Origin: Streptomyces sp. P9-A2
Lineage (GTDB): Bacteria; Actinomycetota; Actinomycetes; Streptomycetales; Streptomycetaceae
Direction of reading: 5' to 3'
DNA length: 64,000 bases
NCBI RefSeq assembly: GCF_036634175.1
Contig: NZ_JAZIFX010000001.1
Coordinates: 558,001-622,000 of the forward strand
Both the position numbers and the translations under genes were made by a program. Positions 51,458-60,969 of this stretch are shown here, one piece after another (the first letter of the stretch is position 1; each line of letters begins with the position of its first letter). The notes under the pieces are model-generated. The model had not been told where the DNA came from and ran no database searches. It was given only the letters and a program-made list of their open reading frames with translations.

Positions 51458-52381
51458 ATTTCCGCCCCTCCGCAGTTCCGCGCCATATCACTCGGCGCGG
51501 GAGTCCAGTCCAGCGCCATGCTCGCTCTTTCCGCCGAAGGCGTCCTCCCGAAGGTCGATTACGCCATCTTCGCCGACACAGGTTGGGAACCGGCTGCTGT
51601 ATATGAGCACCTCGACCGCCTGGAGACAGAGATAGCCAGGCCCGCCGGAATCCCGGTGCTGCGTGTCTCCGCCGGAAACATTCGCGACGACGCCCTCGAC
51701 CCAAATCACCGATTCGCCTCCATGCCTCTTTACATCCTGAACCAGGACGGGAAGCAAGGCATGATCAGGCGCCAATGTACTGGTGAGTACAAAATCAAAC
51801 CGATCAAGAAGAAGGTCCGCGAACTCCTCGGATATCCCTATCCGCAGCGCATCCCGAAGGACGTTTTCGTCGAGCAGTGGATCGGTATTTCGACGGACGA
51901 ATTCCATCGCGCCAAGGACGCCGACGTCCGCTACATGAAGAACTTCCATCCGTTGATCGAGATGGGCTGGTCCCGTAGCGACTGTGTCCGTTACCTGGCG
52001 TCGCTCGGCCTCGCGGACACACCGAAATCGTCATGCCTGGGATGCCCCTTCCACGGCAACGCACAATGGCGCCACATCCGCGACACGAGCCCCGAAGAAT
52101 GGCAGGACGTCGTCGAATTCGACGCCGCGATCCGAAAGGGCAACGCCCGGGCCAACGCCGCCGGCAACAAGCTGCTCGGCCAGGCATTCCTTCATCGCTC
52201 ACGCGTACCCCTCAGCGAGGCACCGATCGACCACGTCACCGCCGCCGAACGAGCAGCTCTCCAGAGCGAGCCGACGGACGTGTACGAGCTGGAACACGGT
52301 GTGGCCGACGGGTGCTCGCCCTGGGCTTGCCGGGGAGATGCGGACGCGCCGACACAGGGCGACTTCGGGCTGACCTCTTGA
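51458..52381 (+). CDS. PAPS-reductase-like (PP-loop ATPase) protein, apparent ATT start
   Basis: The PP-loop-like motif RAISLGAGVQSSAMLALSAEG is only ~10 residues from the apparent start. TCAGGA is followed by ATT at 51458, with TTG 51374 the nearest usual in-frame codon but lacking a site. Also visible: IFADTGWEPAAVYEHLD, RRQCTGEYKIKPIKKKVRELLG and SCLGCPFHGNAQW (C-x-x-C). These motifs mark the phage/plasmid branch of the adenine nucleotide alpha hydrolase superfamily, proteins of unknown role often next to DNA methylases. About 307 residues. The stop overlaps the TTG of the C5-methyltransferase (TTGA). Confidence 0.8.
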   Translation: MSAPPQFRAISLGAGVQSSAMLALSAEGVLPKVDYAIFADTGWEPAAVYEHLDRLETEIARPAGIPVLRVSAGNIRDDALDPNHRFASMPLYILNQDGKQGMIRRQCTGEYKIKPIKKKVRELLGYPYPQRIPKDVFVEQWIGISTDEFHRAKDADVRYMKNFHPLIEMGWSRSDCVRYLASLGLADTPKSSCLGCPFHGNAQWRHIRDTSPEEWQDVVEFDAAIRKGNARANAAGNKLLGQAFLHRSRVPLSEAPIDHVTAAERAALQSEPTDVYELEHGVADGCSPWACRGDADAPTQGDFGLTS

Positions 52382-53652
52382 TCCTCGACCTCTTCGCCGG
52401 ACCGGGCGGCTGGAGCCACGCCCTGACCGTGCTGGGTGCTCGGGACGTCGGCCTGGAGTGGGACAAGTGGGCTTGCAAGACCCGTACTGCCGCAGGTCAG
52501 TTGACCATCCGGACGGACGTGGCCCTGTACCCGACGTGGCCGTGGGTCGGCCGAACATGGGGGCTGATCGCGAGCCCGCCGTGCCAGGCATGGTCGATGG
52601 CTGGCAAGCGCCTGGGCCTGGTGGACCAGCCGCTGGTGCACCAGGCTGTCGCGGACCTGGCCGCCGGGCGGGACACTCGCGAGAAGTTGCTGGCCGCCTG
52701 CCGGGACGAGCGCAGCATGCTGGCCGCCGAACCGATGCGCTACCTCCACGCCCTGAATGCGGTCGGCGAACCCGAGTGGGTCGCCATGGAGGAGGTCCCT
52801 GACATCCTGCCCTTGTGGCGGCAGTACGCGGCCGTCCTGCGCCGTTGGGGCTTCTCCGTCTGGACGGGCATCCTCAACGCCGCCGACTACGGCGTCCCCC
52901 AGACGAGACGGCGAGCAATCCTCCTCGCCTCCCGCATCCGTACAGCCCAACCACCCGCGCCCACCCACGCCCAAGTCGCCGAACCCGAGTCGCTGTTCGG
53001 ACCGGGCCGCGCCCGGTGGGTCAGCATGGCGGAGGCCCTCGGCTGGGGCGCCACCGAGCGGCCTGTCCCCACCGTGTGCGCCGGGGGCGGACCGGGCGGC
53101 GGCCCCGAGCCCTTCCCTTCCGGCTCACGCCAGAGTCTCGCCAACGCCCGTAAGCGAGGTCTGTGGCGCCCGCAGGCGGCTCCCACGGAGGTGGTGCTCG
53201 AACCGCAGACCCGCGGAGCAGGCTGGGCCGCGCGGCACGGCACCCGATCGGCTACCCCCGCGGGAAGCCCGGCGCCCATGTTCACCAGCAAGGCCACCCA
53301 CTGGAAGTGGGCACTGCGCAGCAACAACCAGGCCAACGCCACCGTCCGGCCGCTGGACGAGCCCGCCGGGACCCTGTTCTTCGGGCACCGCGCGAACGAG
53401 TGCACCTGGGTCGCCGAGCCCGTCGGTGTCCCGTCCGAGGGCGAGCCCCCTGCAGCCCCGGAGCCGATCCGGATCACTGCCCGGGAGGCCGGCGTCCTGC
53501 AGACCTTCCCCGCCGACTACCCCTGGCAAGGAAACAAGGGCCAGCAGTTCTCCCAGATCGGTAACGCCGTGCCCCCGCTACTCGCCGCCCACCTCCTCGC
53601 CCCGCACCTCCGAGTGCCGCTCAACCCCGACGACTTCACCCTCGCTGCCTGA
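52378..53652 (+). CDS. C5-cytosine DNA methyltransferase
   Basis: The TTG overlaps the previous stop; 424 residues. Motif I ILDLFAGPGGWSHAL (residues 2-16), motif IV ASPPCQAWSMAGK with catalytic Cys near 69, motif VI AMEEVPDIL near 138, motif VIII GVPQTRRRAILLAS near 172 and motif X QIGNAVPPLLAAHLL near 393. The target-recognition region (~220-370) is long, so the sequence specificity cannot be read. Coupled with a PAPS-reductase-like gene and a DnaB-N protein. Confidence 0.9.
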   Translation: MILDLFAGPGGWSHALTVLGARDVGLEWDKWACKTRTAAGQLTIRTDVALYPTWPWVGRTWGLIASPPCQAWSMAGKRLGLVDQPLVHQAVADLAAGRDTREKLLAACRDERSMLAAEPMRYLHALNAVGEPEWVAMEEVPDILPLWRQYAAVLRRWGFSVWTGILNAADYGVPQTRRRAILLASRIRTAQPPAPTHAQVAEPESLFGPGRARWVSMAEALGWGATERPVPTVCAGGGPGGGPEPFPSGSRQSLANARKRGLWRPQAAPTEVVLEPQTRGAGWAARHGTRSATPAGSPAPMFTSKATHWKWALRSNNQANATVRPLDEPAGTLFFGHRANECTWVAEPVGVPSEGEPPAAPEPIRITAREAGVLQTFPADYPWQGNKGQQFSQIGNAVPPLLAAHLLAPHLRVPLNPDDFTLAA

Positions 53653-54782
53653 TGCTCCCCGACCACGCTCCCGACAAGGACGAGGGCCTCGACACGCTGC
53701 CTGAACCGCGGCCGGTGTACTACGCCGAGCAGGCCCTCCTCGGCGCCCTCCTCCTTGAACCCCACCGTCTCCCCGACATCACCGGAGTCGAACCCGACTC
53801 CTTCGCCCAGCACGCCCATGGCGCCCTGTTCGCCGCGATCCGCTCGCTGCCGACCCCCGATCCCGGCCGACACGCCAAGGACGCCAGCTGGCTGACCGCG
53901 GTCCTGACCACCGCCCGAAAGCACACCCGCGGACTGACCGCCTCCTACCTGCACACGCTGGTCCAGATCTGCCCATGGCCCAAGCACGCACCCGCCTACG
54001 CGCGGATGGTCGAGACCGACCACGCTCGCCGCACCCTGCGCTTGCACGCCCACCGCCTCAAGCAAACCGCGACAGACACCACGCTCCCCCAGCCCGTCTC
54101 CGCGGCCCTCGCCGAAGCCGATGCCCTCGCCCGCTGCGCCGACGACCTCGCGGCCCGCTTTCGGGCGCACCCCGGTTCCCTGCCCCGCACGCCGGCGCCA
54201 CCACCCGGCGGCACGCTCAGCGGCCACGACAAAGAAGCACTCGACGAGGAGCGGTCACTGCTGGCGACCGCGATCGCGCACCCCGCGGAGGCCGAGCAGA
54301 TGCGCTGGCTGACCGCCCAGGACATCACCCACCCGCTTCACGCCGGCCTGTGGCAGTGCCTGACCGCCCTGACCCGGCGCGGTGCTCCCGTCGACCCGGT
54401 CACCGTCCTGTGGGAGGCCCAGCACAAGGGCCTGCTCACCGCGGAGATCACGCCCCGGGAGCTGCTCGACCTCCTCGATACGCCGCCCGGCGGCTCGCCC
54501 CCCTACTGGGGCGAACGCATCCTCAAGCGCGCCGTCCTCGCGACCGCACATCGCGTAGGCGCGCGCATCGCAGCGTTCACCGACGATCCGGCGACCACCC
54601 CGTACCAGCTCGTCGTCGGCAGCCGTCGCGCACTGGCAGACCTCACCTCGCTGCGCACCCGCTGGGAGCGGGCCAACCATCCCACGCCACCAACCATGCC
54701 CGCCTACTCCCGAACCTCACCCCCGCCACGGGCGGGCCCGCCGCCGGTGACGACCCTGCCCTCCCCCCGCATCTCCCGCTGA
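53652..54782 (+). CDS. DnaB N-terminal-domain protein without helicase core
   Basis: The ATG shares one base with the methyltransferase stop; 376 residues. Two copies of the DnaB N-terminal fold: residues ~22-125 (YYAEQALLGALLLEPHRLPDITGVEPDSFAQHAHGALFAAIRSL) and ~205-320 (ERSLLATAIAHPAEAEQMRWLTAQDITHPLHAGLWQCLTAL). No Walker motifs, so it cannot be a helicase. It may bind DnaB or primase as a loader or inhibitor, as DnaB-N-only proteins of mobile elements could do. Confidence 0.75.
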   Translation: MLPDHAPDKDEGLDTLPEPRPVYYAEQALLGALLLEPHRLPDITGVEPDSFAQHAHGALFAAIRSLPTPDPGRHAKDASWLTAVLTTARKHTRGLTASYLHTLVQICPWPKHAPAYARMVETDHARRTLRLHAHRLKQTATDTTLPQPVSAALAEADALARCADDLAARFRAHPGSLPRTPAPPPGGTLSGHDKEALDEERSLLATAIAHPAEAEQMRWLTAQDITHPLHAGLWQCLTALTRRGAPVDPVTVLWEAQHKGLLTAEITPRELLDLLDTPPGGSPPYWGERILKRAVLATAHRVGARIAAFTDDPATTPYQLVVGSRRALADLTSLRTRWERANHPTPPTMPAYSRTSPPPRAGPPPVTTLPSPRISR

Positions 54783-54845
54783 CGTCTACCCGCCCAGGGC
54801 CCGGCTCCCCATGACCCGACCCCAGGCCGAATCGAGCAACTCGCC

Positions 54846-56210
54846 TTGACGACACCGTCCATCGACGCGCACGTCCGCCTCGAGACCCACCCCTCCCATC
54901 GCAGCGCCGTCGTCGCCACCGTCGCCGGCGCCGCACGACACATCGCCCACGCCCACCTGAGCGTCCGCGGCTTCGAGAGCGTGGAAGAGCGCACGCTGGT
55001 CATGGCCCGCATTGACCACGAGGAGCCGTACTGGGCGGAACGGGCCGCCCAGGCGCTCACCGCCGAAGGCATCAGCACCGAGATCACGCCCGGCCTGCGT
55101 GAAGCCATTGACGAGGAGTGGACCTGGGCCGACTATCCCATGCCCTGGTGCACCCGCCAGGAGATCCGTGAGGTCTCCGACGAAGCCCAGAAGATCTACG
55201 ACGACATCCGCCACGGTCGCCTCGCCATCCACGCCCACGCCGACGACGGATGGACCATGGTCGCCGTCGGCTCCTACCGCGATGGCAGCAGCGTCACCCT
55301 CCACGGCGAGAACCACCTGCGCACGATCGCGGAAACCTTCGATTCGCCTGCCGATGCTCTCGCCGCCTTCGAACGCCTCCACAGCGACACGAAGCGCCCC
55401 GGGCCCGCGCCCATGACCGACGTCGAGCGTCAGGCCGCCGAAGCCCGCAGCACACTGCACTCGCCAAACCCGCTGAAACCTGAACCGGCCGTCCAGCGGA
55501 CCGAGATGGTTCCCGCCTACGCCGCCGACCCGGCGGACCACAACGCCGCCCTCGACGGGTTCGTCACCGAACACGACAACTGGGAGAAATGGCGCACCTG
55601 GTCGGACGACACCACCCACCTCATCCACGAGACACAGACCCTGCGGGCCGAACTCGTCCACGAAACGAATCCCCGCGAGACCGCTTGGACCTTCGCCGCC
55701 TACGAGACACCCGTCTCCGACCGCATGTGGCACCTCACCCTGACTGGCGCCACCCCCGCCCCTCTGCTGAAGACTCTCCTGAACAGGCTCGCGGAAGGAG
55801 ACGCCTGGGAGACCGCCATCGGCAGCCCCACCACCGAGAAGACCGTCACCGAAGCCACCCGCCCTCTCACCGACGCCGGCTGGAAGCACACCATCGAGGG
55901 CCGATGGATCCGCTGGGAGACCACCCCAGGCGACGCCGGCGTCCAGTTCGACGCCTTCGCCGCCCAGAACCCCAGCACCCTGCCCACCTGGACCCTCTGG
56001 GCAGGCCCCAGCATCGACCGCCCCACCTGGACCCTCCACGCCTCCCCCTACACACCCGCCCCGCTCCTGGCCAGTCTCACCGAGGAACTCGCCCACGGCA
56101 CCGGCACCCGCACGAAGCCGACAGTGCCCCACAGACCCGCACAGCTCAAGGCCACTCCACTCGGCCTCCCGCAGGCCACCACCCCGCACGCTGCCAACCG
56201 GAACCTGTGA
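54846..56210 (+). CDS. large DUF317-containing protein
   Basis: A TTG at 54846 gives 454 residues. The N-terminal ~190 residues are unassigned (DAHVRLETHPSHRSAVVATVAGAARHIAHAH; EEWTWADYPMPWCTRQEIREVSDEAQKIYDDI). The C-terminal half carries DUF317-type units (TAWTFAAYETPVSDRMWHLTLTGATPAPLLKTLLNRLAEGDAW; LTDAGWKHTIEGRWIRWETTPG; TWTLWAGPSIDRPTWTLHASPYTPAPLLASLTEELA). It is the last gene of the plus-strand run; 210 bp without a gene separate it from the CRISPR array. Confidence 0.7.
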   Translation: MTTPSIDAHVRLETHPSHRSAVVATVAGAARHIAHAHLSVRGFESVEERTLVMARIDHEEPYWAERAAQALTAEGISTEITPGLREAIDEEWTWADYPMPWCTRQEIREVSDEAQKIYDDIRHGRLAIHAHADDGWTMVAVGSYRDGSSVTLHGENHLRTIAETFDSPADALAAFERLHSDTKRPGPAPMTDVERQAAEARSTLHSPNPLKPEPAVQRTEMVPAYAADPADHNAALDGFVTEHDNWEKWRTWSDDTTHLIHETQTLRAELVHETNPRETAWTFAAYETPVSDRMWHLTLTGATPAPLLKTLLNRLAEGDAWETAIGSPTTEKTVTEATRPLTDAGWKHTIEGRWIRWETTPGDAGVQFDAFAAQNPSTLPTWTLWAGPSIDRPTWTLHASPYTPAPLLASLTEELAHGTGTRTKPTVPHRPAQLKATPLGLPQATTPHAANRNL

Positions 56211-56420
56211 CGACTCAACTCTCTTTCCGCGCCATGACATAAGCGAAGCGTCACCCTCGGACGACCGCTGCCGTAGGTACGCCCCCGAGCCCGAACGCAC
56301 GTCGGTCCCTGCACCGCATGTCCAAAGGTCGACATGCTGTTTCAGGCAGTCCGGTAGACCGAAGGCATAGGTCCAGGTAGGTGAAAAACCTTTCGAAGTT
56401 CGCGGACAAGGCGTGCCCAG

Positions 56421-57548
56421 CGGAACACCCCCGCGTCGGCGGGGAGGACCCGTCCGTAGCCGACGAGGTGCACGGTGCCGTCGGAACACCCCCCGCGTCG
56501 GCGGGGAGGACGAGCCCTGCGCCGGTCACCTTCGTGATGAGGTCGGAACACCCCCGCGTCGGCGGGGAGGACCCCAGCGGCGCCGGACCGTGCGGTCCAC
56601 CCTCCGGAACACCCCCGCGTCGGCGGGGAGGACGACGAGCTGGTGGAAGCGGTCTTTCGTCACGGCGGAACACCCCCGCGTCGGCGGGGAGGACCACGGC
56701 CTGCAGCTCCTCACCCGCTACTGCGACGGAACACCCCCGCGTCGGCGGGGAGGACGGTGGGCTGGTCCACACACGCGGCCTCCGGTGCGGAACACCCCCG
56801 CGTCGGCGGGGAGGACATCAGCCGCGGCGAAGTCCGCACCCTCCGCACCGGAACACCCCCGCGTCGGCGGGGAGGACTGCTGCATCAGCGCCGCAGTCTC
56901 CGCCAACGTCGGAACACCCCCGCGTCGGCGGGGAGGACTCGCGGATCCACAGGGTGATGGGCTCGCCGTGCGGAACACCCCCGCGTCGGCGGGGAGGACG
57001 AAGACGTTCCATGCCAGGACGGTCTGATCATCGGAACACCCCCGCGTCGGCGGGGAGGACCGTCGCGTGAACGACAACGCCCCGCTCCTCTGCGGAACAC
57101 CCCCGCGTCGGCGGGGAGGACCACGGCGAGCGGGCCTCCGCCGGCACCGGTCACGGAACACCCCCGCGTCGGCGGGGAGGACGTGCCCGCGGTGATGGTG
57201 TAGGTCCCGTTGGCCGGAACACCCCCGCGTCGGCGGGGAGGACGGGGTGATGGTCGCCGCCGACGCGGCACAGTAGGGAACACCCCCGCGTCGGCGGGGA
57301 GGACAGCAGCCGCAGTTCCTTGCCCTCGCCGATCACCGGAACACCCCCGCGTCGGCGGGGAGGACGGCACCACGTTGCCCGCAAAGAGATCACCTGGCGG
57401 AACACCCCCGCGTCGGCGGGGAGGACGGAAGTTGGGGCACTCTTGGAGCACGCGGAAGCGGAACACCCCCGCGTCGGCGGGGAGGACAGAACCTTGTAGG
57501 TCTCCGCCATGAACCACCGCGGAACACCCCCGCGTCGGCGGGGAGGAC
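56421..57548 (-). CRISPR. type I-E-like CRISPR array, 19 repeats, 18 spacers of ~32 bp
   Basis: The repeat is 29 bp on the plus strand, starting CGGAACACCCCCGCGTC and ending GGCGGGGAGGAC, with a palindromic CCCCGC/GCGGGG stem. The period is 61 bp and spacers are 32 bp. Repeat 2 (56482) has one extra C; repeat 15 (57276) has G for the first C; the rest are identical. By comparison with other I-E repeats, the 8-nt crRNA handle would be the TGTTCCG end, so transcription is expected on the minus strand and the leader to the right of 57548. That place is occupied by the NRPS frame; no leader and no cas genes are in the window. Confidence 0.98.
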
Positions 57549-60001
57549 GCTACCGCGTCGAGCCGGGCGAGCTGGAGGCGGTGCTGCGCGAACAGGACGG
57601 CGTGGCGAACGCGGTGGTCGCCGTGCGCCGGGACCGGCTCGGCGAACGCCGCCTGGTCGCCTACGTGGTGCCCGACGGCTCCGAGTCCACCGGCCGTGAC
57701 GCCGCCGAACAGGTCGGCGAGTGGCGCGAGATCTACGACACCATGTACGGCGAGACGGAAGTCGGCAACGACACGGTTGGCGAGGACTTCACCGGCTGGA
57801 ACAGCTCCTACACCGGCCGCCCCATCCCGCTGCCGGAGATGCGGTCCTGGCGCGAGGCCGTGCTGGGGCGGGTGCGGTCCCTGCGCCCGCGCCGGGTGCT
57901 GGAGATCGGCGTCGGCTCCGGCCTGCTGCTCGGCCCCCTCGCACCGGAGGCCGAGGAGTACTGGGGCACTGACTTCTCGGCACCTGTCATCGAACGGCTC
58001 CGCGCCCAGACCGGCACCGACCGGCGCCTGTCGGACAAGGTGACCCTGCGCTGCCAGCCCGCCGACGACGCCGACGGTCTGCCCGACGGGTACTTCGACA
58101 CGGTGATCCTCAACTCGGTCGTGCAGTACTTCCCGGACGCCGACTACCTCACCCGGGTGCTCGATCTCGCGATGGACCGGCTCGCACCCGGCGGGCGCGT
58201 CGTGCTCGGCGATGTCCGCAACCACCGGACCCTGCGCACGTTCGCCGCGGCGGTCCACCGCTGCCGACAGCCCGCCGACGGCCCGGCCGCCGTGCAGGCC
58301 GCCGTGGAACGCGCGGTGCTCGCCGAGAAGGAACTCGTCGTCGACCCGGGCTTCTTCGCCCGCTGGGCCGAGGCCCGGCCGGACGCCGTCGCCACCGACA
58401 TCCGCCTCAAACAGGGCGCCCACCACGACGAGCTGACCCGCCACCGCTACGAGGTCGTGCTGCACAAGGCGCCGGCGAAGCCGCTGGACCTCGGCGACCT
58501 GCCCGAGGCGGTGTGGGCGGCGGACGTCCGGGAACTGGCCGACCTGGAAGACGCGTTGGCCCGGCACGGCGGTCGGCTCCGACTGACCGGCGTCCCCAAC
58601 GCCCGTCTGGCCGGCGAAGCCGCCGAGTGGGGTGCCCCCGCCGAACTGGGCGGCACCCTCGACCCCGCCGAACTGGAGGCATGGGGCGCCCGGCGCGGCC
58701 TCGCGGTGTACTGCACCTGGTCGGCCCGGGCGAGTGACTGCTTCGAGGCGGCCGTCCTACCCGACGTCGACGCCGTCTGCTGCGACGGCCTCTACCGGCC
58801 CGCCGACGCCCCCTCGGCCCGGCTGGCGAACGTCCCCGCGGTCTCCCGCCGCGCCTCCCGGCTGCCCTCCCTGCTGCGTGAGCGGCTCGCCGGCCGACTC
58901 CCGGAATTCATGATGCCCGCCGAGATCGTCTTCCTGGATCGGCTGCCGCTCACCGAGAACGGCAAGGTGGACCGGGCTGCGCTCCCCGAGCCGGACCCGG
59001 TCAGCGGGGAACACCGCTCCCCGCGCACCCCGCGCGAGGAGGAACTCGCCGCGCTCTTCGCCGAGGTGCTGGGCCTGGACCGGATCGGCATCGACGACGA
59101 CTTCTTCGCCTCCGGCGGCCACTCCCTGCGACTGACGCGTCTGGTCTGGCGGATCCACGAGAAGCTGGGCGTGGACGTCCCGATCCGCACGGTCTTCCAG
59201 TATCCGACCGTGGCCGAACTGGCACCGCAGTTGTCCGCCGACACCGAGGCCGACATCGAGGACCCGTTCGCCGTTCTGCTGCCGATCCGCACCGAGGGGC
59301 ACCGGCCCCCTCTGTGGTGGCTGCACCCGGGCGGCGGGCTGAGCTGGCCCTACCTCGGTTTCGCCCGCTACCTGGACCCGGACTGGCCTCTGTACGGCAT
59401 CCAGGCGCGCGGCTTCGACGGGACCACCCCGCCGGCCGACTCCATCGACGAGATGGTCGAGGACTACATCGGGCAGGTGCTCGAGGTCCAACCGAACGGT
59501 CCCTACTACCTGCTGGGCTGGTCCTTCGGCGGCACCCTCGCGCACGCCATGGCGACCGAACTCCAGCGGCGCGGACACGAGGTGGCACTCCTGGCGCTGC
59601 TGGACGCCGCGCCTTCCAGCCACTTCACCGACCTGGAGGCCCTCGACGAGGCCATGGTCCGTCGCTTCCTCGCCAACTACATGGGACACCTGGCCGGGAT
59701 GGAGGAGTATCCGTCGTTGGTCGCGACCGCCTCCTCGATCTTCATCAAGCAGATGGACCAGATGCGGCGGTTCGCCTCACCGCGCTTCCGCGGCGACATC
59801 GTCTTCTTCAACGCGCTCCTCGATCCGGAGACCCACGACAAGCGGGAACTGGAAGAGGAACTGGACGTGCTCTGGCAGGAGCACGTTGACGGCCGTGTGC
59901 AGCGCATCGACCTCGCCTGCGCGCACAATGAGATGTACTGGCCGCGCAACGCCGCCGAGATCAGCCGCGCCATCAACCGGATCCTGGGGGCGGCGCGGTA
60001 A
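57549..60001 (+). CDS. NRPS C-terminal fragment: A-domain remnant with N-methyltransferase, carrier and thioesterase
   Basis: Coding homology begins at YRVEPGELEAVLREQDGV, the A8 region of an adenylation domain, directly after the last CRISPR repeat; everything upstream of A8 is missing. A SAM methyltransferase is inserted in the A domain (VLEIGVGSGLLLGPLAP; NSVVQYFPDADYL), as in modules making N-methyl amino acids. Then come A10 LPLTENGKVDRAALP, a carrier domain with DDDFFASGGHSLRLTRL (Ser for the pantetheine arm) and a type I thioesterase with GWSFGG, Asp in LLALLDAAP and His in DLACAHNEMYWP. The open frame continues into the array (to 57509) but that part is not NRPS. It cannot be functional as it stands unless the missing part lies elsewhere. 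Confidence 0.9.
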
Positions 60002-60050
60002 CTCCTGACCAGAGCCGCGACTGATGGAAAATCGATTCGGGAGGACACAG

Positions 60051-60263
60051 GTGAGCACAAATCCGTTCGATGACGAGGACGGCCGGTTCCACGTGCTGGT
60101 CAACGACGAGGAGCAGCACTCGCTCTGGCCGGCCTTCGCCGAGGTGCCCGCGGGCTGGCGCAGCGTCTTCGGTCCGGCCGCGAGGGCGGAGAGCGTCGCC
60201 TACGTGGAGGAGCACTGGACCGACATGCGGCCGCGCAGTCTCCAGGAGGCGATGAACGACTAG
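60051..60263 (+). CDS. MbtH-like protein
   Basis: GTG 60051 follows CGGGAGGAC; 70 residues. Full MbtH signature: [49 protein letters not shown], with the three conserved tryptophans. MbtH-like proteins bind NRPS adenylation domains and are needed for their activity. It lies 49 bp after the NRPS gene and is followed by a strong hairpin. Confidence 0.97.
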   Translation: MSTNPFDDEDGRFHVLVNDEEQHSLWPAFAEVPAGWRSVFGPAARAESVAYVEEHWTDMRPRSLQEAMND

Positions 60264-60274
60264 GGCCGCACGAA

Positions 60275-60310
60275 GAGGCGCGGCTCCGGAAACCACCGGA
60301 ACCGCGCCTC
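60275..60310 (+). terminator. long hairpin after the MbtH gene
   Basis: GAGGCGCGG-TCCGG pairs with CCGG-ACCGCGCCTC around AAACCA, with one unpaired base in each arm. 12 bp after the MbtH stop. Confidence 0.8.
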
Positions 60311-60451
60311 CCGTGGGCAGCAGGCCGTAGCAACCGAACCAAGCCACCACGGCCTGCGGCCCATTCTCCACGCCTGCTTGGCTGACGTCAGGACGCAATG
60401 GGCAGGCGGCGGCAGTGACCATCATTGTGCGTATGCGGGGAGGCGCGCGCT

Positions 60452-60955
60452 GTGGCAGGCATAAGCAGCGATGTCATGTTCGTCCGATGGCCGGCACAAA
60501 CAGACCTTCGGAACCGATGTAAGAGGGACGGCGTCCCCCGACTCCTGGTAGTCGAGGCGGGGGCCCGTCCACCGGTCTGCAACGATCCCTTCGAGGACTG
60601 GGTTCGCGCACCCATCGCCAGGGCCGACCTCGACGCCCGGGTCAGGGCGCTCCAGAACCGGCTGGACCATCGGCAGACACCGACTCTCGACTCCGCCGGG
60701 ACGCTCACTTTCGGTCCGCACTCGATCACCGTCTCGAATGTCCAGACAGAGTTGATGGAACTGTTCATCGAGCACTACGGGGAGGTGGTGTACCGGCACG
60801 AACTCACTCAACGGCTGGCGGAACGCGTGCAGAGGCCGACGAGAAACTCGCTCGACCTCCACATCATGCGGCTCCGCCGCCGCCTCTTACCGACCGACCT
60901 GGTCATCCGGACGGCCTGGGGCCGCGGTTATGTACTGGAGACCGAGGTCGGCTAG
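60452..60955 (+). CDS. winged-helix (OmpR/Trans_reg_C) regulator
   Basis: GTG 60452 is used with GGGGAGGCG upstream; 167 residues. The C-terminal half is an OmpR-type DNA-binding domain (LTFGPHSITVSNVQTELMELFIEHYGEVVYRHELTQRL ... NSLDLHIMRLRRRLLPTDLVIRTAWGRGYVLE). The N-terminal half is too short for a receiver and shows no phospho-acceptor Asp pocket. Such orphan wHTH proteins regulate NRPS clusters including chromopeptide pathways. Confidence 0.8.
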   Translation: MAGISSDVMFVRWPAQTDLRNRCKRDGVPRLLVVEAGARPPVCNDPFEDWVRAPIARADLDARVRALQNRLDHRQTPTLDSAGTLTFGPHSITVSNVQTELMELFIEHYGEVVYRHELTQRLAERVQRPTRNSLDLHIMRLRRRLLPTDLVIRTAWGRGYVLETEVG

Positions 60956-60969
60956 CCGACGGACGACGG

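Noticed and set aside
56381..57070. Long ORFs across the CRISPR array on both strands
   Set aside because: They come from translating a 61-bp periodic repeat without stops, giving the same Arg/Pro/Gly-rich words each time.
57509..57548. Upstream extension of the NRPS frame through the last spacer and repeat (ATG at 57509)
   Set aside because: The sequence is CRISPR repeat and spacer; only the part from 57549 matches an adenylation domain.
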